A DNA stretch of 64,000 nucleotides from Monoplex corrugatus. Its lineage: Eukaryota > Mollusca > Gastropoda > Littorinimorpha > Ranellidae. The number at the start of each line of letters is the position of its first letter. The first letter of the stretch is position 1. The stretch covers positions 1,883,156 to 1,947,155 of the forward strand of contig JAPXFY010000031.1 of the NCBI GenBank assembly GCA_030674185.1, read 5' to 3'. This document shows, piece after piece, positions 11,476 to 22,013 of this stretch. A model generated the notes under the pieces. The model had not been told where the DNA came from. It made no database searches and saw only the letters and a list, made by a program, of their open reading frames with translations. A program made the position numbers and the translations under genes.

Positions 11476-11844
11476 GACAACTTAGCTTGGCCCATCATAG
11501 TATCATACTATTCATATATATGGGTGTTTTGCCAGTATTTGACTATTTCATACAAAAAGATAACTTCATTCTTTTTTAATTGAAAAAGATTTCTTTTGAA
11601 AGGAGTTTCTGTAACTTACTTCTGATGAATTCTAGGTAACTCGTTACAGCAGTGTCGCTCAGTGTTGACTTCTGGGTAAACTTGTAACAATGAGCTCTGA
11701 TTCCAAAACTCGTGTGTATCCACATTTTCTTAATCAGTTCACAACTTACTTCCCTTCACCACTCTTCCATCTTGCATATGATTTGTGTTTGGCAGTCTTT
11801 GTTCAAATTTTAAGGTTGGAAATGTGGAAAAATTGGAGGTATAA

Positions 11845-12030
11845 AATGGATAAAATTCTTCAAGAGTTTTTTGAGGACGACGACAGTGACAAGAGCCAGA
11901 TGATTGGGATTTTAGATCAAGCGATAATGATTTTCATACAGAAAGTGACTTTGAATCGACTAGCAGAGCAGATGAAGTTGAACCAGTGCCTTCAAGTCAG
12001 AGTGGAGATAAAGCAGAACCTCCCAGTTAT
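11845..12030 (+). pseudogene. Possible acidic N-terminal fragment of a piggyBac-type transposase
   Basis: One frame begins MDKILQEFFEDDDSDKSQ. After a frame change it continues SDNDFHTESDFESTSRADE and then PVPSSQSGDKAEPPSYD. This acidic, Ser/Asp-rich composition with an early DDDSD run is typical of the disordered N-terminus of piggyBac transposases. No catalytic region follows; a CA repeat begins at about 12138. Composition is weak evidence, so this is tentative. Confidence 0.25.
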
Positions 12031-12137
12031 GACTGAAAAAACAATTAAATTCAGGTCTCAATAGAGAGGGGTCATAATTGGGAAATTTAGAAACAGGTGC
12101 ACACACGCGTGCACATATGCATGCACATGCACGCGCG

Positions 12138-12139
12138 TC

Positions 12140-12212
<73 letters not shown>
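12138..12212. repeat. (CA)n microsatellite
   Basis: Uninterrupted AC dinucleotides, followed at 12255-12325 by an AAT/ATAATG-rich stretch. Confidence 0.95.
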
Positions 12213-12215
<3 letters not shown>

Positions 12216-12470
12216 TGACATACATTCAAAACAATAACAGTAAGAACAACAACAATAGTAATAATAATAATAATATTAATAATAATAAAGATAATTATGA
12301 TAATAATGATACATAGTAATGATAATGATAATGACATTTATGTGGTGTCAAATCTTTATGCAACACTCAAAACCAAAGCACACTCTCTCTTATTCACCAA
12401 AGCAATTGTCTAACAATGTGTGAAAGACCCAAACTCCAGGGCACAAAGTACATGTATGCAAACCTAAGGG

Positions 12471-12484
12471 GGGGGGGGGGGGGG
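12471..12484. repeat. poly-G run
   Basis: A 14-base G homopolymer, a potential G-quadruplex-prone and assembly-error-prone site. Confidence 0.9.
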
Positions 12485-12993
12485 ACAGGAAGGGAGTGAG
12501 GCAAAAGGGTAGCCATGTAGAAGGGGGAAATCATTGCTGAACAAAAGGTATGTTTTCAAGCTAGACTTGATGGAAGACAAGACTATGTGACTGTTGAATA
12601 GATAAGGGGTGGGGGAGGTGGGGGGACTCTGGATGTAGACCAGACACAGATACAAGAGTGATGACCCACTCTGGAACATCTGTATCAAGGAATTTGTAAA
12701 CAACTAATATCAGGAGCAGAATGGAGAGGTCAGGAAGAGGTGTACATTCAGAGCTGATCACAAAAATAAATAGGTGCAGTACCATTGATAGACCTGTACT
12801 TGATTTTTCTACAGATTACAGTTTATTAAAGAACTGAAAAAATGTTGTCACTGTCAGTAATAATTATTTTCTAGAAATTAGGGTTTCTGATTCGGCATGC
12901 AAAATTCACAACATTTTTAGGGGTCACAAGTATGTTCAGGGTGTCACACTTTATAACCGCCAGATAATGAATTGAAACCATGAACACGCGCAT

Positions 12994-12994
<1 letters not shown>

Positions 12995-13076
<82 letters not shown>

Positions 13077-13095
13077 CGCGCACACATGCATGCAT

Positions 13096-13178
<83 letters not shown>

Positions 13179-13225
13179 CTCTCTCTCTCTTTCTTTCTCT
13201 TTCTCTGAGTCTGTCTCTCTTACTC
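12995..13225. repeat. Compound (CA)n-(CT)n microsatellite
   Basis: Two long AC blocks separated by a short GCGC/ATGCATGC interruption (about 13075-13098), followed by (CT)n to about 13220. Confidence 0.95.
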
Positions 13226-14095
13226 ATTCTGTTTCTCTCTTTCTCATTCACTGCCTGGTTTGTACACATGAGCTCCCAAGAAAAGAAGCTTAGATGACGA
13301 AAAGCAGAATTTCATGAGGTGTGCCATACTTACAGTTATTGCTCTGGGGCAAATTACACGATCTTGTGGTCAGTCATAGAGCGGGTAGACTGTTTTGAAG
13401 ATTCGTTTTGGTTTCCTGAGAAGAAGCTGTTCATTGATCCGGAAACTTCTAAAACCATGAGGAAAATGTAGGGTTTGTTTTCAATGACTTTGATTGTGAT
13501 GGACCGCCTTGACAACAGAATGCATGTATAACATGCTACTTGATGTTACATTGCATGCAGCAGAAAATCATTGCATCAGGATAAAACTTGGTGTGTGTTA
13601 CTGGAGTTCAGGCCAGTGCATCAAATAGAAATTAAATGCTTCAGAGATGCATTTTGTGCGTGAAATAACTGTCACTGCTACAGTTTTGGTGGATTTGATT
13701 GTGGCGTGTGCTTTTTCAGTGCCTGCTTTATGATTGTGCATTCTTCAAGAAAAAAAATTGTGCTCTGCCCAAATTCAGTGCCTTTCTTTTTTATGTAGAT
13801 GTTGGTACAGAACACAGCATCTTTGAAAGCATACATGGACATAGCAATTTTCTTGGCTGGCATTGTGAAAGGTCAGGTTTCAAGAGAACTTACTATGAGC
13901 GATGTTTACTTGCAACAAACTTCAGTCATTTTCCAGTGAAGTTCAGTCATTTTCTGTTTGGTGGCACATTTCTTTATGTAAGTTTGATCAGTTGTTTCTT
14001 TTGTTTTATTCAAAAGTCATGGTAGACCAAGCTTGTTTGGTTGTAAGTTAAGTTTGAAGCAGTTGTAGTACAGAGTTAATTTTGAAGTAATAATA
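13226..14095. other. No recognisable gene
   Basis: AT-rich sequence. ORF 13699-14025 has no similarity I can name; no RNA gene signal seen. Confidence 0.4.
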
Positions 14096-14807
14096 ATAAT
14101 AATAATTACAATATTTATATAGCGCAAAAACTTGATAAAATCAAATCTAAGCGCTGAAACACACACACACACGCACGACAACGCACACACGCACACACAC
14201 GCACACGCACACACACGCACAGCACACACACACACACACCACCACACACCCCCCCCCACACACACACACGGCTATAAATGGGGAGAAAGAATAAAAACAA
14301 TGGAAAATTATAGAGAGCATATTAATTATTATATATAATTATATATTGCAATGTGATTCCCCTCCGAGTGGAGACAGGCTGCAGAGGGGATTGAGTGAGG
14401 TCAGGATTTTATGCAGAGAAGAAAAGGTGAGTTTTGAAAGCAGACTTGAAGGAGACAAAAGTAGGTTGCTGACGGACTGAGAGAGGAAGTTTGTTCCAGG
14501 AGAGCGGACCAGAAACAGAGAAGGCTCGTGGACCATAGGTATTGAGCTTAGTGCGTGGAAAGCGAAAAGTCAGAGGATCGGAGGCAGAGTGGAGGGTACG
14601 TGAGGGAACGTGAGGGAACATAGATTTCAAGTAAGCTTGACAGGTAATCGGGGGCTGCGTTATTGAGAAGTGAAGCAGGTTTGTCATAACAGATTGGATC
14701 ACTTCTCTGAGGGAGTTGTAATTGGGAAGGTCGGGATTGGGGAAGTTTGACTGTAGTACATGTGGTTGACAGCAAAGAAGACAAAGGTACAGGTGGGTCT
14801 CAGACAC
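14096..14807 (-). mobile_element. CR1/L2-like LINE 3' end (longest copy)
   Basis: The minus-strand frame 14807-14409 ends in the same C-terminal block as the copy at 1245 (PRTKLNTYGPRAFSVSGPLS, WNKLPLSV), preceded by about 55 residues including SLREVIQSVMTNLLHF. The 3' UTR follows (14408 to 14272), then a (CA)n tract (14158-14270), the hairpin tail AGCGC..GCGCT (14121-14154) and a short (ATT)n end. It is 5' truncated; the reading frame itself is open. Confidence 0.75.
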
Positions 14808-15154
14808 AAAGAAATTATGCTGTATAAATTTTGATTACACTAAACTAAAGCTGTATCTATCTCTACCATCATGTCAAGTTTTAGGCTAATCTGCCTACAG
14901 TTGGACTCACAGTAGTTCTTTTTGGTGCACTACCCGCTTTTTAACCAAATGTTCTAGTCAGCCTCGGGCCAGGAGAGCTGCTGGGCTAAGGCAGCAGTGT
15001 CCTCAATGGATTAGGCAGCAGTGTCCTCATTGGACTAACAATAGCAGACATTGGTCAGCATGTTTATGATGTCTCCCTTGAAATGGCTGTCAGGGCTTAA
15101 CTTTTTCACTGGCCAGAATTATCTTTAGCATCTGCCAAAAAATCTTAAACTTTA

Positions 15155-15169
15155 GACACACACACGCAT

Positions 15170-15200
<31 letters not shown>

Positions 15201-15439
15201 CCACACAACACAACACGGCTATAAATGGGGAGAAAGAATAAAAACAATGGAAAATTATAGAGAGCATATTATATACAATTATATATTGCAATGTGATTCC
15301 CCTCCGAGTGGAGACAGGCTGCAGAGGGGATTGAGTGAGGTCAGGATTTTATGCAGAGAAGAAAAGGTGAGTTTTGAGAGCAGACTTGAAGGAGACAAAA
15401 GTAGGTTGCTGACGCACACACGCACCCACACACACACGC

Positions 15440-15506
<67 letters not shown>

Positions 15507-15533
15507 ACACACACACACACCACACACCACACA
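15155..15533 (-). mobile_element. Second partial LINE 3' UTR copy framed by CA repeats
   Basis: 15216-15412 nearly duplicates 14268-14470 (the 3' UTR and last codons of the CR1/L2-like LINE). It ends abruptly at AGGTTGCTGACG, where a (CA)n tract (15413-15533) begins. On its other side is a CGCA/CA repeat (15155-15215). The lack of the hairpin tail and the sharp join to CA repeats suggest a local duplication or repeat-mediated rearrangement. Confidence 0.6.
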
Positions 15534-15569
15534 GAGACTAGACTCATGATGGAGTTATTCAAGAAAAGA

Positions 15570-17290
15570 TGCTTGCACTAGTTGCAGAAGAAAAAGTTAG
15601 ACAAGAGATTGCCAGGGGAGAAAAGACATCTCGGTACATGGTTTTGCAAGGCTGGACCCGGGGTGGGGGGTGGGAGGGCTTACCTAGTTCTAAAACCCCC
15701 TCAGAGAGGGCAGGAGTTAAAATTGTTTTGTATAGATGTTTTGAAAAAAAAGAAAAAAAAAAGGGAGAAAAAAATCACTGCCTCTCGTATCCTAATACTA
15801 TAAAGGGATTGTTAGTAGTTACTATGAATTTTGTTGTCATGATCACATGTTCTTCTGTTATCTGTAGTATGCTAACACCTTTAGAAGGAGCTTGGTCAGG
15901 TAAAAAAAAAAAAAAAAATCAAGAGTTCTGTTGGGCAGTTCTCTTTTTTTTTCCTGATTTCCTGCTGTTTCAACTTTTTTCTTTCATTATCTGTGTAAGA
16001 CAAGAGGAAAAGGCCATCCTTTTGCTTTCAAATGGCAAAAATGCTGTCTTCAGGCATGACCTTCAGGTCCGATTCCCACCAGGAACTCTGCCCCTGGCCT
16101 CAGTGTATAACCCTGTCACTCCCTTTTCTCAGATCCTGTCCTGCCTTGGGAGTGGCTTAAGAAGGTCGACAGCCTGGAGTGGCCATGGAATATGTGCTTT
16201 AGGAAGTCAAAAGAAGCACATTATTTCGTTTTACTTGTAATTTTTGCATTGAGATTGTTTACTTCAAACGAATTTCAAGCTGAGCTTTTGGACCCCATAC
16301 ACACCTATCATGTTCAGCAAATTTCACCTTTTAAAAAAAAAAAAAAAAAAAGGGGGGGGAAGGGGGGGGGGGGAAGAATACACCACCAAAATTGAGCCAA
16401 AACTTGCTGAGAAATTGCTTCAAAGGCTCTCAAGGTAGTCGGTCACTATTTGCAAGGAAGTGAATATGAGCATGTGGCCAGTAAGACCATTAATTATGTG
16501 ATGATCCCTGAATTGTGGATATATCTGTGTTCTGGAATGAAAGGCTAATGTAATGGCAAATTTCTGCCTTTGGGTGTGTGACCCATTGTTTCCTGTTAAA
16601 AGAATAGTTGTGTTCTCTGTCCTTAAAAGGAAAAAAAATGTTGCTATGTCAGTAAACGTCTTTTCATGCACTATGACAAATGTTACAAGTGTAAGCAGAA
16701 ACAGTTGAGTTTACATTTTTATCCAGAATGGAAAAATAGTTTATCATCCAGTTTTGGAGTAAAATTGATAATTCATGCATAAGATTAAGAATCAGTGGAA
16801 GTTATTGTAGAAATAGATGGGTGGTGTTTATTAAGGATCGACTAGGGAAACATCAAGGATTAGATTGTGACTCCTTTGGTCCTGACCAGGCTGTGTATTA
16901 GGATGCCCAAGCAGTGCAGCAGTCAATAATGTTCAAAAAAAGTTATCCCGCCTATGTCTTTGGATTGTAAATACTGGCAACTGAAATGCCAGAAATTGAC
17001 AGTACAAATGAGAAGAAATTTACCAGACTTTACAGGTCATGTTCATAAATTATATTTTGCGTTGTTGTTGTTTTTTTGTGTGTGCACAATTCATTCGTGT
17101 CCAACCTGCATTTTGTTATCTTTACTTTGGTCCTTTGATTGTTGTCTTTAGCATGAAAGAAAATTTTTCTTTTTTTTCTTATTAAAAAAAACAAAAAAAT
17201 TTAGGTGTGTGAATTTGAGTAAAGTTCGACTATTGTTAAATCTGTGATGGCATCAAATACTTATTCAGTTCACATGCATGCATGCTTATG
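15570..17290. other. No recognisable gene
   Basis: Contains homopolymer-rich stretches (A-runs near 15745-15765 and 15901-15917; A/G runs at 16334-16373). The ORF at 15569-16240 crosses poly-A runs and resembles no family I know. A non-coding 5' exon of the downstream gene could be here but cannot be identified. Confidence 0.4.
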
Positions 17291-17295
17291 AAAAA

Positions 17296-17320
17296 CACAC
17301 ACACACACACACACACACAC

Positions 17321-17400
<80 letters not shown>

Positions 17401-17415
17401 AGAACACACACACAC

Positions 17416-17450
<35 letters not shown>

Positions 17451-17471
17451 GCAGCACGCACGCACGCACCA

Positions 17472-17531
<60 letters not shown>
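17296..17531. repeat. (CA)n microsatellite block
   Basis: AC repeat with a few CCAC, GAGAAC and GCACG interruptions, about 320 bp upstream of the first coding exon. Confidence 0.95.
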
Positions 17532-17538
<7 letters not shown>

Positions 17539-17848
17539 CTGAACATTTGATCTGTACTTCTGGTCCACATTGTTCCATTGTATGGAAAACTGCCTTTGTA
17601 CTGAATCTGTTGGCTGTTGTGTGTCATGTAAGTTGTAACTGGCTTACAGTTACAGTTACACATCATCTGCTAACCTGTCTATATTATCACTGTACACATT
17701 GTCATTCCTGAAAATGTTGACTGACCCAAAGGTCAAACTGCCCCAGTTGACTGCCAAAGACTAGTCCTGCTACTACTAGTCCAACTACCAGTCCCACAGT
17801 TATGACACTTGTGTTTGTTTACTTTGTTTATTGATTTTTTTTTTTCAG

Positions 17849-17989
17849 TTCTTGGCAGTTGGCCAGGAACCACCCACCATGACCATCGTCATGCCTGGCA
17901 CAGCCAATCCTGCTGATGGAGACACTCAGCAGGACCCCAACACCCAACAACAACAACAACAGCAACACAACAACAACAACAGCAACAGC

Positions 17990-18038
<49 letters not shown>

Positions 18039-18264
18039 GCAACAACAGGCTCCTGCACCGAAGGTACAACAGCCACCCACCACAGAAGCTCCACCCATCA
18101 CTACACAACCGCAGCAAATGCAGGACTCGTCGGGTCAACAGACCACTACTTCAGGCGTTGTGCCTCCTCCAGAAACGGGGTCTGACCCTACAGCTGAGGT
18201 GTCAAGCAACCCTGTTGCCATGGAAGAGGGGGGCTCTGGAGACGGCTTAGATATTGCTGGACAG
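17849..18264 (+). CDS. USP9X: USP9X exon 1 (first coding exon; polyQ; apparent 1-base deletion)
   Basis: The acceptor TTTTTTTTCAG ends at 17848; the donor GTAAGA starts at 18265. The ATG at 17879 (context CCACCCACCATGA) begins MTIVMPGTANPADGDTQQDP, comparable with the MTATTRGS start of vertebrate USP9X. A CAA/CAG tract (about 17944-18046) follows. The ATG frame reads Q-rich and then N-rich to a stop, while the frame that reaches the donor reads polyQ, QAPAPKVQQPPTTEAPP and a Ser/Pro/Glu-rich linker ending GLDIAGQ. The two join if one base is missing near 17966-17968, inside the CAA repeat. This is probably a sequencing or assembly deletion. The low-complexity linker matches the disordered N-terminus of the family. 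Confidence 0.85.
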
Positions 18265-18374
18265 GTAAGATGGGAGTTTCTGATATATATCTCAATAACA
18301 ATTTCTAAGTAATCAAATCTCTATGTTTTTGTAGATTCATCTCACAAACATCGTGAAAAACAAGCGCAAATGCT

Positions 18375-18477
18375 GAAGCATATGCACACACACGCACACG
18401 CACACCAAGCATTTGCAAAGATACACTGACACAAACACTCGCACACACATACACAAACGCTCACACACACACACACA

Positions 18478-18561
<84 letters not shown>

Positions 18562-18572
18562 CAGAGAGAGAG
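18375..18572. repeat. (CA)n microsatellite in intron 1
   Basis: AC repeat with interruptions, ending in a GA-rich stretch (about 18562-18600), between exons 1 and 2. Confidence 0.93.
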
Positions 18573-18668
18573 AGAGAAGAGAGACGAGACGAGAAGAGCA
18601 AGAGCGCCATAATCTATTGTGTGGGTCAAAGTGTTCATAGTTAAATGAAAAGGTCGTTATTTTGACAG

Positions 18669-18816
18669 GTGAATCCTGACCAGGAGCCTGTCTTTCCTTT
18701 GAATGAACTGAGCAAACTGGATGAGATGATCAATCGACCTCGATGGGTGGTCCCTGTTCTACCTGGTGGAGAACTGGAAGTTCTTCTTGACGCTTCCATT
18801 GCATTGTGCAGAGATG
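18669..18816 (+). CDS. USP9X: USP9X exon 2
   Basis: Acceptor TTTTGACAG, donor GTATGG. The frame follows on from exon 1 in phase 0 and ends in phase 1. It encodes [20 protein letters not shown] and then [17 protein letters not shown], nearly identical to vertebrate USP9X in the block around [13 protein letters not shown]. This is the most conserved N-terminal signature and secures the gene identity. Confidence 0.96.
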
Positions 18817-18859
18817 GTATGGTACACTTTACTTGTCACTGTGAAATAGAGCGTGGATA

Positions 18860-19930
18860 AATTGGAATGATTATTTCATTCATGCAGAATGATAGAAAGG
18901 AGTGGTTGTGAATATTTATGTTGAACTAGTGGGAGGTTGTGTATATGATGTGTGAAGTTTAAAAAAAAGACCAAAATAGGAAAATGGTCATAAACACTTT
19001 GAGGTTTGTGGTGATCAGTAAATCTTTATTTGTACAAAATGAAGGACTTGAATATGCCATTTGTTCTGATGTCAGTTTCATTAGTTCATCTGCAAGATTT
19101 TTGGTGGAGTAACGCCCCTCACGTATTTAGTTATGGCTTGATTGTTTTTGTCTGGTGGTGTTAGAATGTCAGTACTCTGTCATATCACATTTTTGATTAA
19201 TAACCTGAATGAAAATTCTCAGACATGCAAAATTGCAATAAAGCTAGCACTAATTGTGTTTTTGAGTGCAGTCTTTCTGAGCACAGTGACATACACAAAT
19301 GGTCAGGCAGTTAGGATGTCAGATATCCATTTAGAAAGTATTACTTTGAACCCATGTAATGTCCCTGGGTTTGTGAAGAGGGAGATTTTTCCTGTCCCCA
19401 AGGTCACCATACACATAGACCTGCTTATGGCAAAACTGGCTTCGTGTGGATGTCACATGCACGCAGACATCGATTATGCACGTTACAGACCCTGTAAGAT
19501 GTGTCAAATGTTTGGTGGTAATGGAAATAAAAATTACCCCCCCCCAACACACACACACATTGCATGCAATGTGCACATGTACAAGACACTTACACACTGC
19601 CTAAAGATGAAATTGAATCTGTTATCTCTCTTAGTCTTATTCTGGCAGAAGTGCTCATTACTACTGACCAGCCTTGGATTGTAACTCGCTGCCATCCATC
19701 CAGACCCACCTCTGTGTGTGTGTGTGGTTGTGTGTGTGTGTGGTGTTGTGTGTGTGGTGTGTGTGTGTGTGTGTGTGTGTGTGTGCATGTGTGCACATAT
19801 TTGTAATTTTGTTGTTGTTGTTATTGATTTAATTTATTTATTGATTTTATTAGTTTCCAGTCTACAAGCCGATAATGTGTCTGGTTTTCTTAGAGCTGCC
19901 AATCCTTATGACTGCATTTTATGTCTTCAG
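18860..19930. other. Intron 2
   Basis: No second gene. It contains a (TG)n tract (about 19710-19795) and two short C/CA runs. The ORF at 19142-19684 has no recognisable similarity and is taken as chance. Confidence 0.6.
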
Positions 19931-20043
19931 GGTCAGACTTGCGGAGTGAAGTTTGTCAGAGATTTTTGCGGGAAGGGTTGACAACCTCTTTCACAAAGAT
20001 TCTCACAGATGAAGCTGTCAGTGGTTGGAAATATGAGATCCAT
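19931..20043 (+). CDS. USP9X: USP9X exon 3
   Basis: Acceptor TGTCTTCAG, donor GTGAGT. It takes up phase 1 from exon 2 and ends in phase 0. It encodes [20 protein letters not shown] then [13 protein letters not shown]; the vertebrate counterpart has the same block with CQRFFRDGL and GWKFEIH. Confidence 0.96.
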
Positions 20044-20194
20044 GTGAGTAATTACACCTTGAATATGAGTGTCTTCCCCTGGTTTGCTGTTTCTTTCAAC
20101 CACGTTTTGTTTAGAATCCTTTGTACTAGATAACAGGTGGCTGAGGTCAGAATTTGGCAGAAAGTGTCATGTGTGTGCTGATGTATTTATACTG

Positions 20195-20213
20195 TAAATT
20201 GTGTGTGTGTGTT

Positions 20214-20251
<38 letters not shown>

Positions 20252-20325
20252 TGTGTGTTTTTGTGTGTGTGTGTGTGTTTGCGTGTGTGTTTGCGTGTTT
20301 GCGCATGTGTGTGCATATGTGTGTG
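20195..20325. repeat. (TG)n microsatellite with T interruptions
   Basis: TG/TTTG/CG repeat in intron 3. Confidence 0.92.
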
Positions 20326-20850
20326 TGAGAATAAGTAAATGGATGAGTTTGTGAAAAATGTATAAAATTTTAGAAGGAAAATTTCCTATAACTTCTACCT
20401 GCATAGGGATCTATGAGCTTATTCCACACATAGGAAATTAGAAGTTAGAGGTTATTTTTCTCCCTAAGAAGTTGGTATAACTCACAGCAGGAAGCTCGAA
20501 TGAGCTCAGCTTGAAGTGAAAGCGAGACATGAAATGTATGCTTAGTTCAGTCTTCATTTTAAAAAAAATTTACCAATGTTTGTCGGTGAAAAAATGTGTT
20601 AAAAAGATTTTTCCAGCTGTGTCTAGTTAGATCTTTATCAAGTTTGGTTTAAACTTTAAAGATTTAGACTGTTGAAGGGACAGAAATGCATAAGTTTGGA
20701 AGTCCCAACTCCAATGTTACACAGATAAAAATAGAAGCCCCAAATCAGACTTTCTTGTGAACTTTTGATAATACTTACATTCTGTCTTCACTGTTGTGAC
20801 AGTCTACCATTGTCCTCACTTCATATCAAGATTTATCAAATGTAATATTC

Positions 20851-20873
20851 TTCAAGGTCACAGTGACCTTGAA
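20851..20873. promoter_or_regulatory. Perfect palindrome containing an IR3 nuclear-receptor half-site pair
   Basis: A 23-bp perfect palindrome centred on an A contains AGGTCACAGTGACCT, which is AGGTCA, three bases, TGACCT: the sequence form of an estrogen response element. It lies in intron 3. The sequence match is exact; function is not shown, and the motif may simply belong to a dispersed repeat. Confidence 0.4.
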
Positions 20874-21452
20874 AAGTACAAAATCTGGGCCATCTTGTAA
20901 TTTTTGTTTGGAAAAGAAGATTGCTAGAATAGCTTGTCCATCTTGATGAAAAGATTTTATTGCAATAATTTTCTTGAATTTGCTCATTATGTCACAAAAT
21001 TCTAGATTTACAAATAAATATATAAAGAGACTGTACCATATACTAGTTTATATAAAAGGTGTTTAAAAGTGGTTTTTGATACAGAAAAACGTGTGGCATT
21101 AATGAACATAATATGTAAGGAAAGTATAAATGTCTGGTTTTTCTGTAAAGCACTTGTATATGCAGAATTGTTGTGATTTGTATGGTTGAATCTCTTATTG
21201 AAAGAGATGTTATTTCATGTAAAGTAGTCTTGTGAATTTTTGCAAAAATGAATTTTGTTGAGTTGTGTCAGTAATGTTAATCTTCTGCCACAGGACATGT
21301 GATGTATATGAACAGGGACATGTTTCTGACATCATCTGTAAAATGCCTGTGTGTTTGTTATATATTATCTGTTTGTTGTTCTGTGAAGTGTAAAAAACAT
21401 AGATTAAACAAACCCCAAAACAACCTTTTGCAAACTTTATTTCCCTTCACAG
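20874..21452. other. Rest of intron 3
   Basis: AT-rich intronic sequence; no further element recognised. Confidence 0.5.
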
Positions 21453-21565
21453 AAATGTATCCTGAAGAATGCAGAGAAGTTGATAGACTTGTGTGTGACC
21501 AAGCTCTCCCAGGATTGGTTTCCGCTCCTAGAGCTGCTAGCCATGGTTCTCAACCCTCAGTGCAA
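21453..21565 (+). CDS. USP9X: USP9X exon 4
   Basis: Acceptor TTTCCCTTCACAG, donor GTGAGT. Phase 0 in, phase 2 out. It encodes [20 protein letters not shown] then [17 protein letters not shown], colinear with [20 protein letters not shown] in vertebrates. Confidence 0.96.
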
Positions 21566-21616
21566 GTGAGTGATCACTCCTTTACTCCTTCCTCCCTGTC
21601 TTACTAACCTGTAGTT

Positions 21617-21640
21617 TCCCCCCCCCCCCCCCCCCCCCAA
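21617..21640. repeat. poly-C run
   Basis: A C homopolymer of more than 20 bases, about 50 bp into intron 4. Confidence 0.9.
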
Positions 21641-22013
21641 CAGTAAACACACGCCTATTAGTTGTCCATCTTTACGCTTAATCATTTCGGTGTTGTCAGC
21701 TGTGTGTTGCATAGGTTCCTTCTCACCCCCACTGTGTCCTCCGTATTTCAAGCCCTTGCTTGTGCATAGTGTTTTGTGCAGGCTCAAGGAGTTTGCTGCA
21801 TGTAATTGTTGGCTGGTTTGGGTGGTAGGCGTATGGAACTGCCAAAGTAATGAATCCCTCTGGGACAAACTCCAGACTTCAAACTCTTTTAAAATCTTTC
21901 AGCATTTCTGTGGTAAATTTGTTTAGAATTTTGTTTCATGATTCTGAGCAGTTTATTCTGTAGGTTTACAGACCTTGTTTGTCCCACACTGTTGCACTCT
22001 ACAGGTGTGTCGT

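Noticed and set aside
15569..16240. ORF of 223 residues upstream of the gene
   Set aside because: It crosses several A-homopolymers and has no coherent family match.
17889..18138. Alternative polyVal/Cys/Leu/Thr ORFs over the CAA tract
   Set aside because: Other-frame readings of the polyQ region; only one frame reaches the splice donor and continues in USP9X.
19142..19684. ORF of 180 residues in intron 2
   Set aside because: Low-complexity tail, no recognisable domain, crosses a CA/C run, and lies between two certain exons of another gene.
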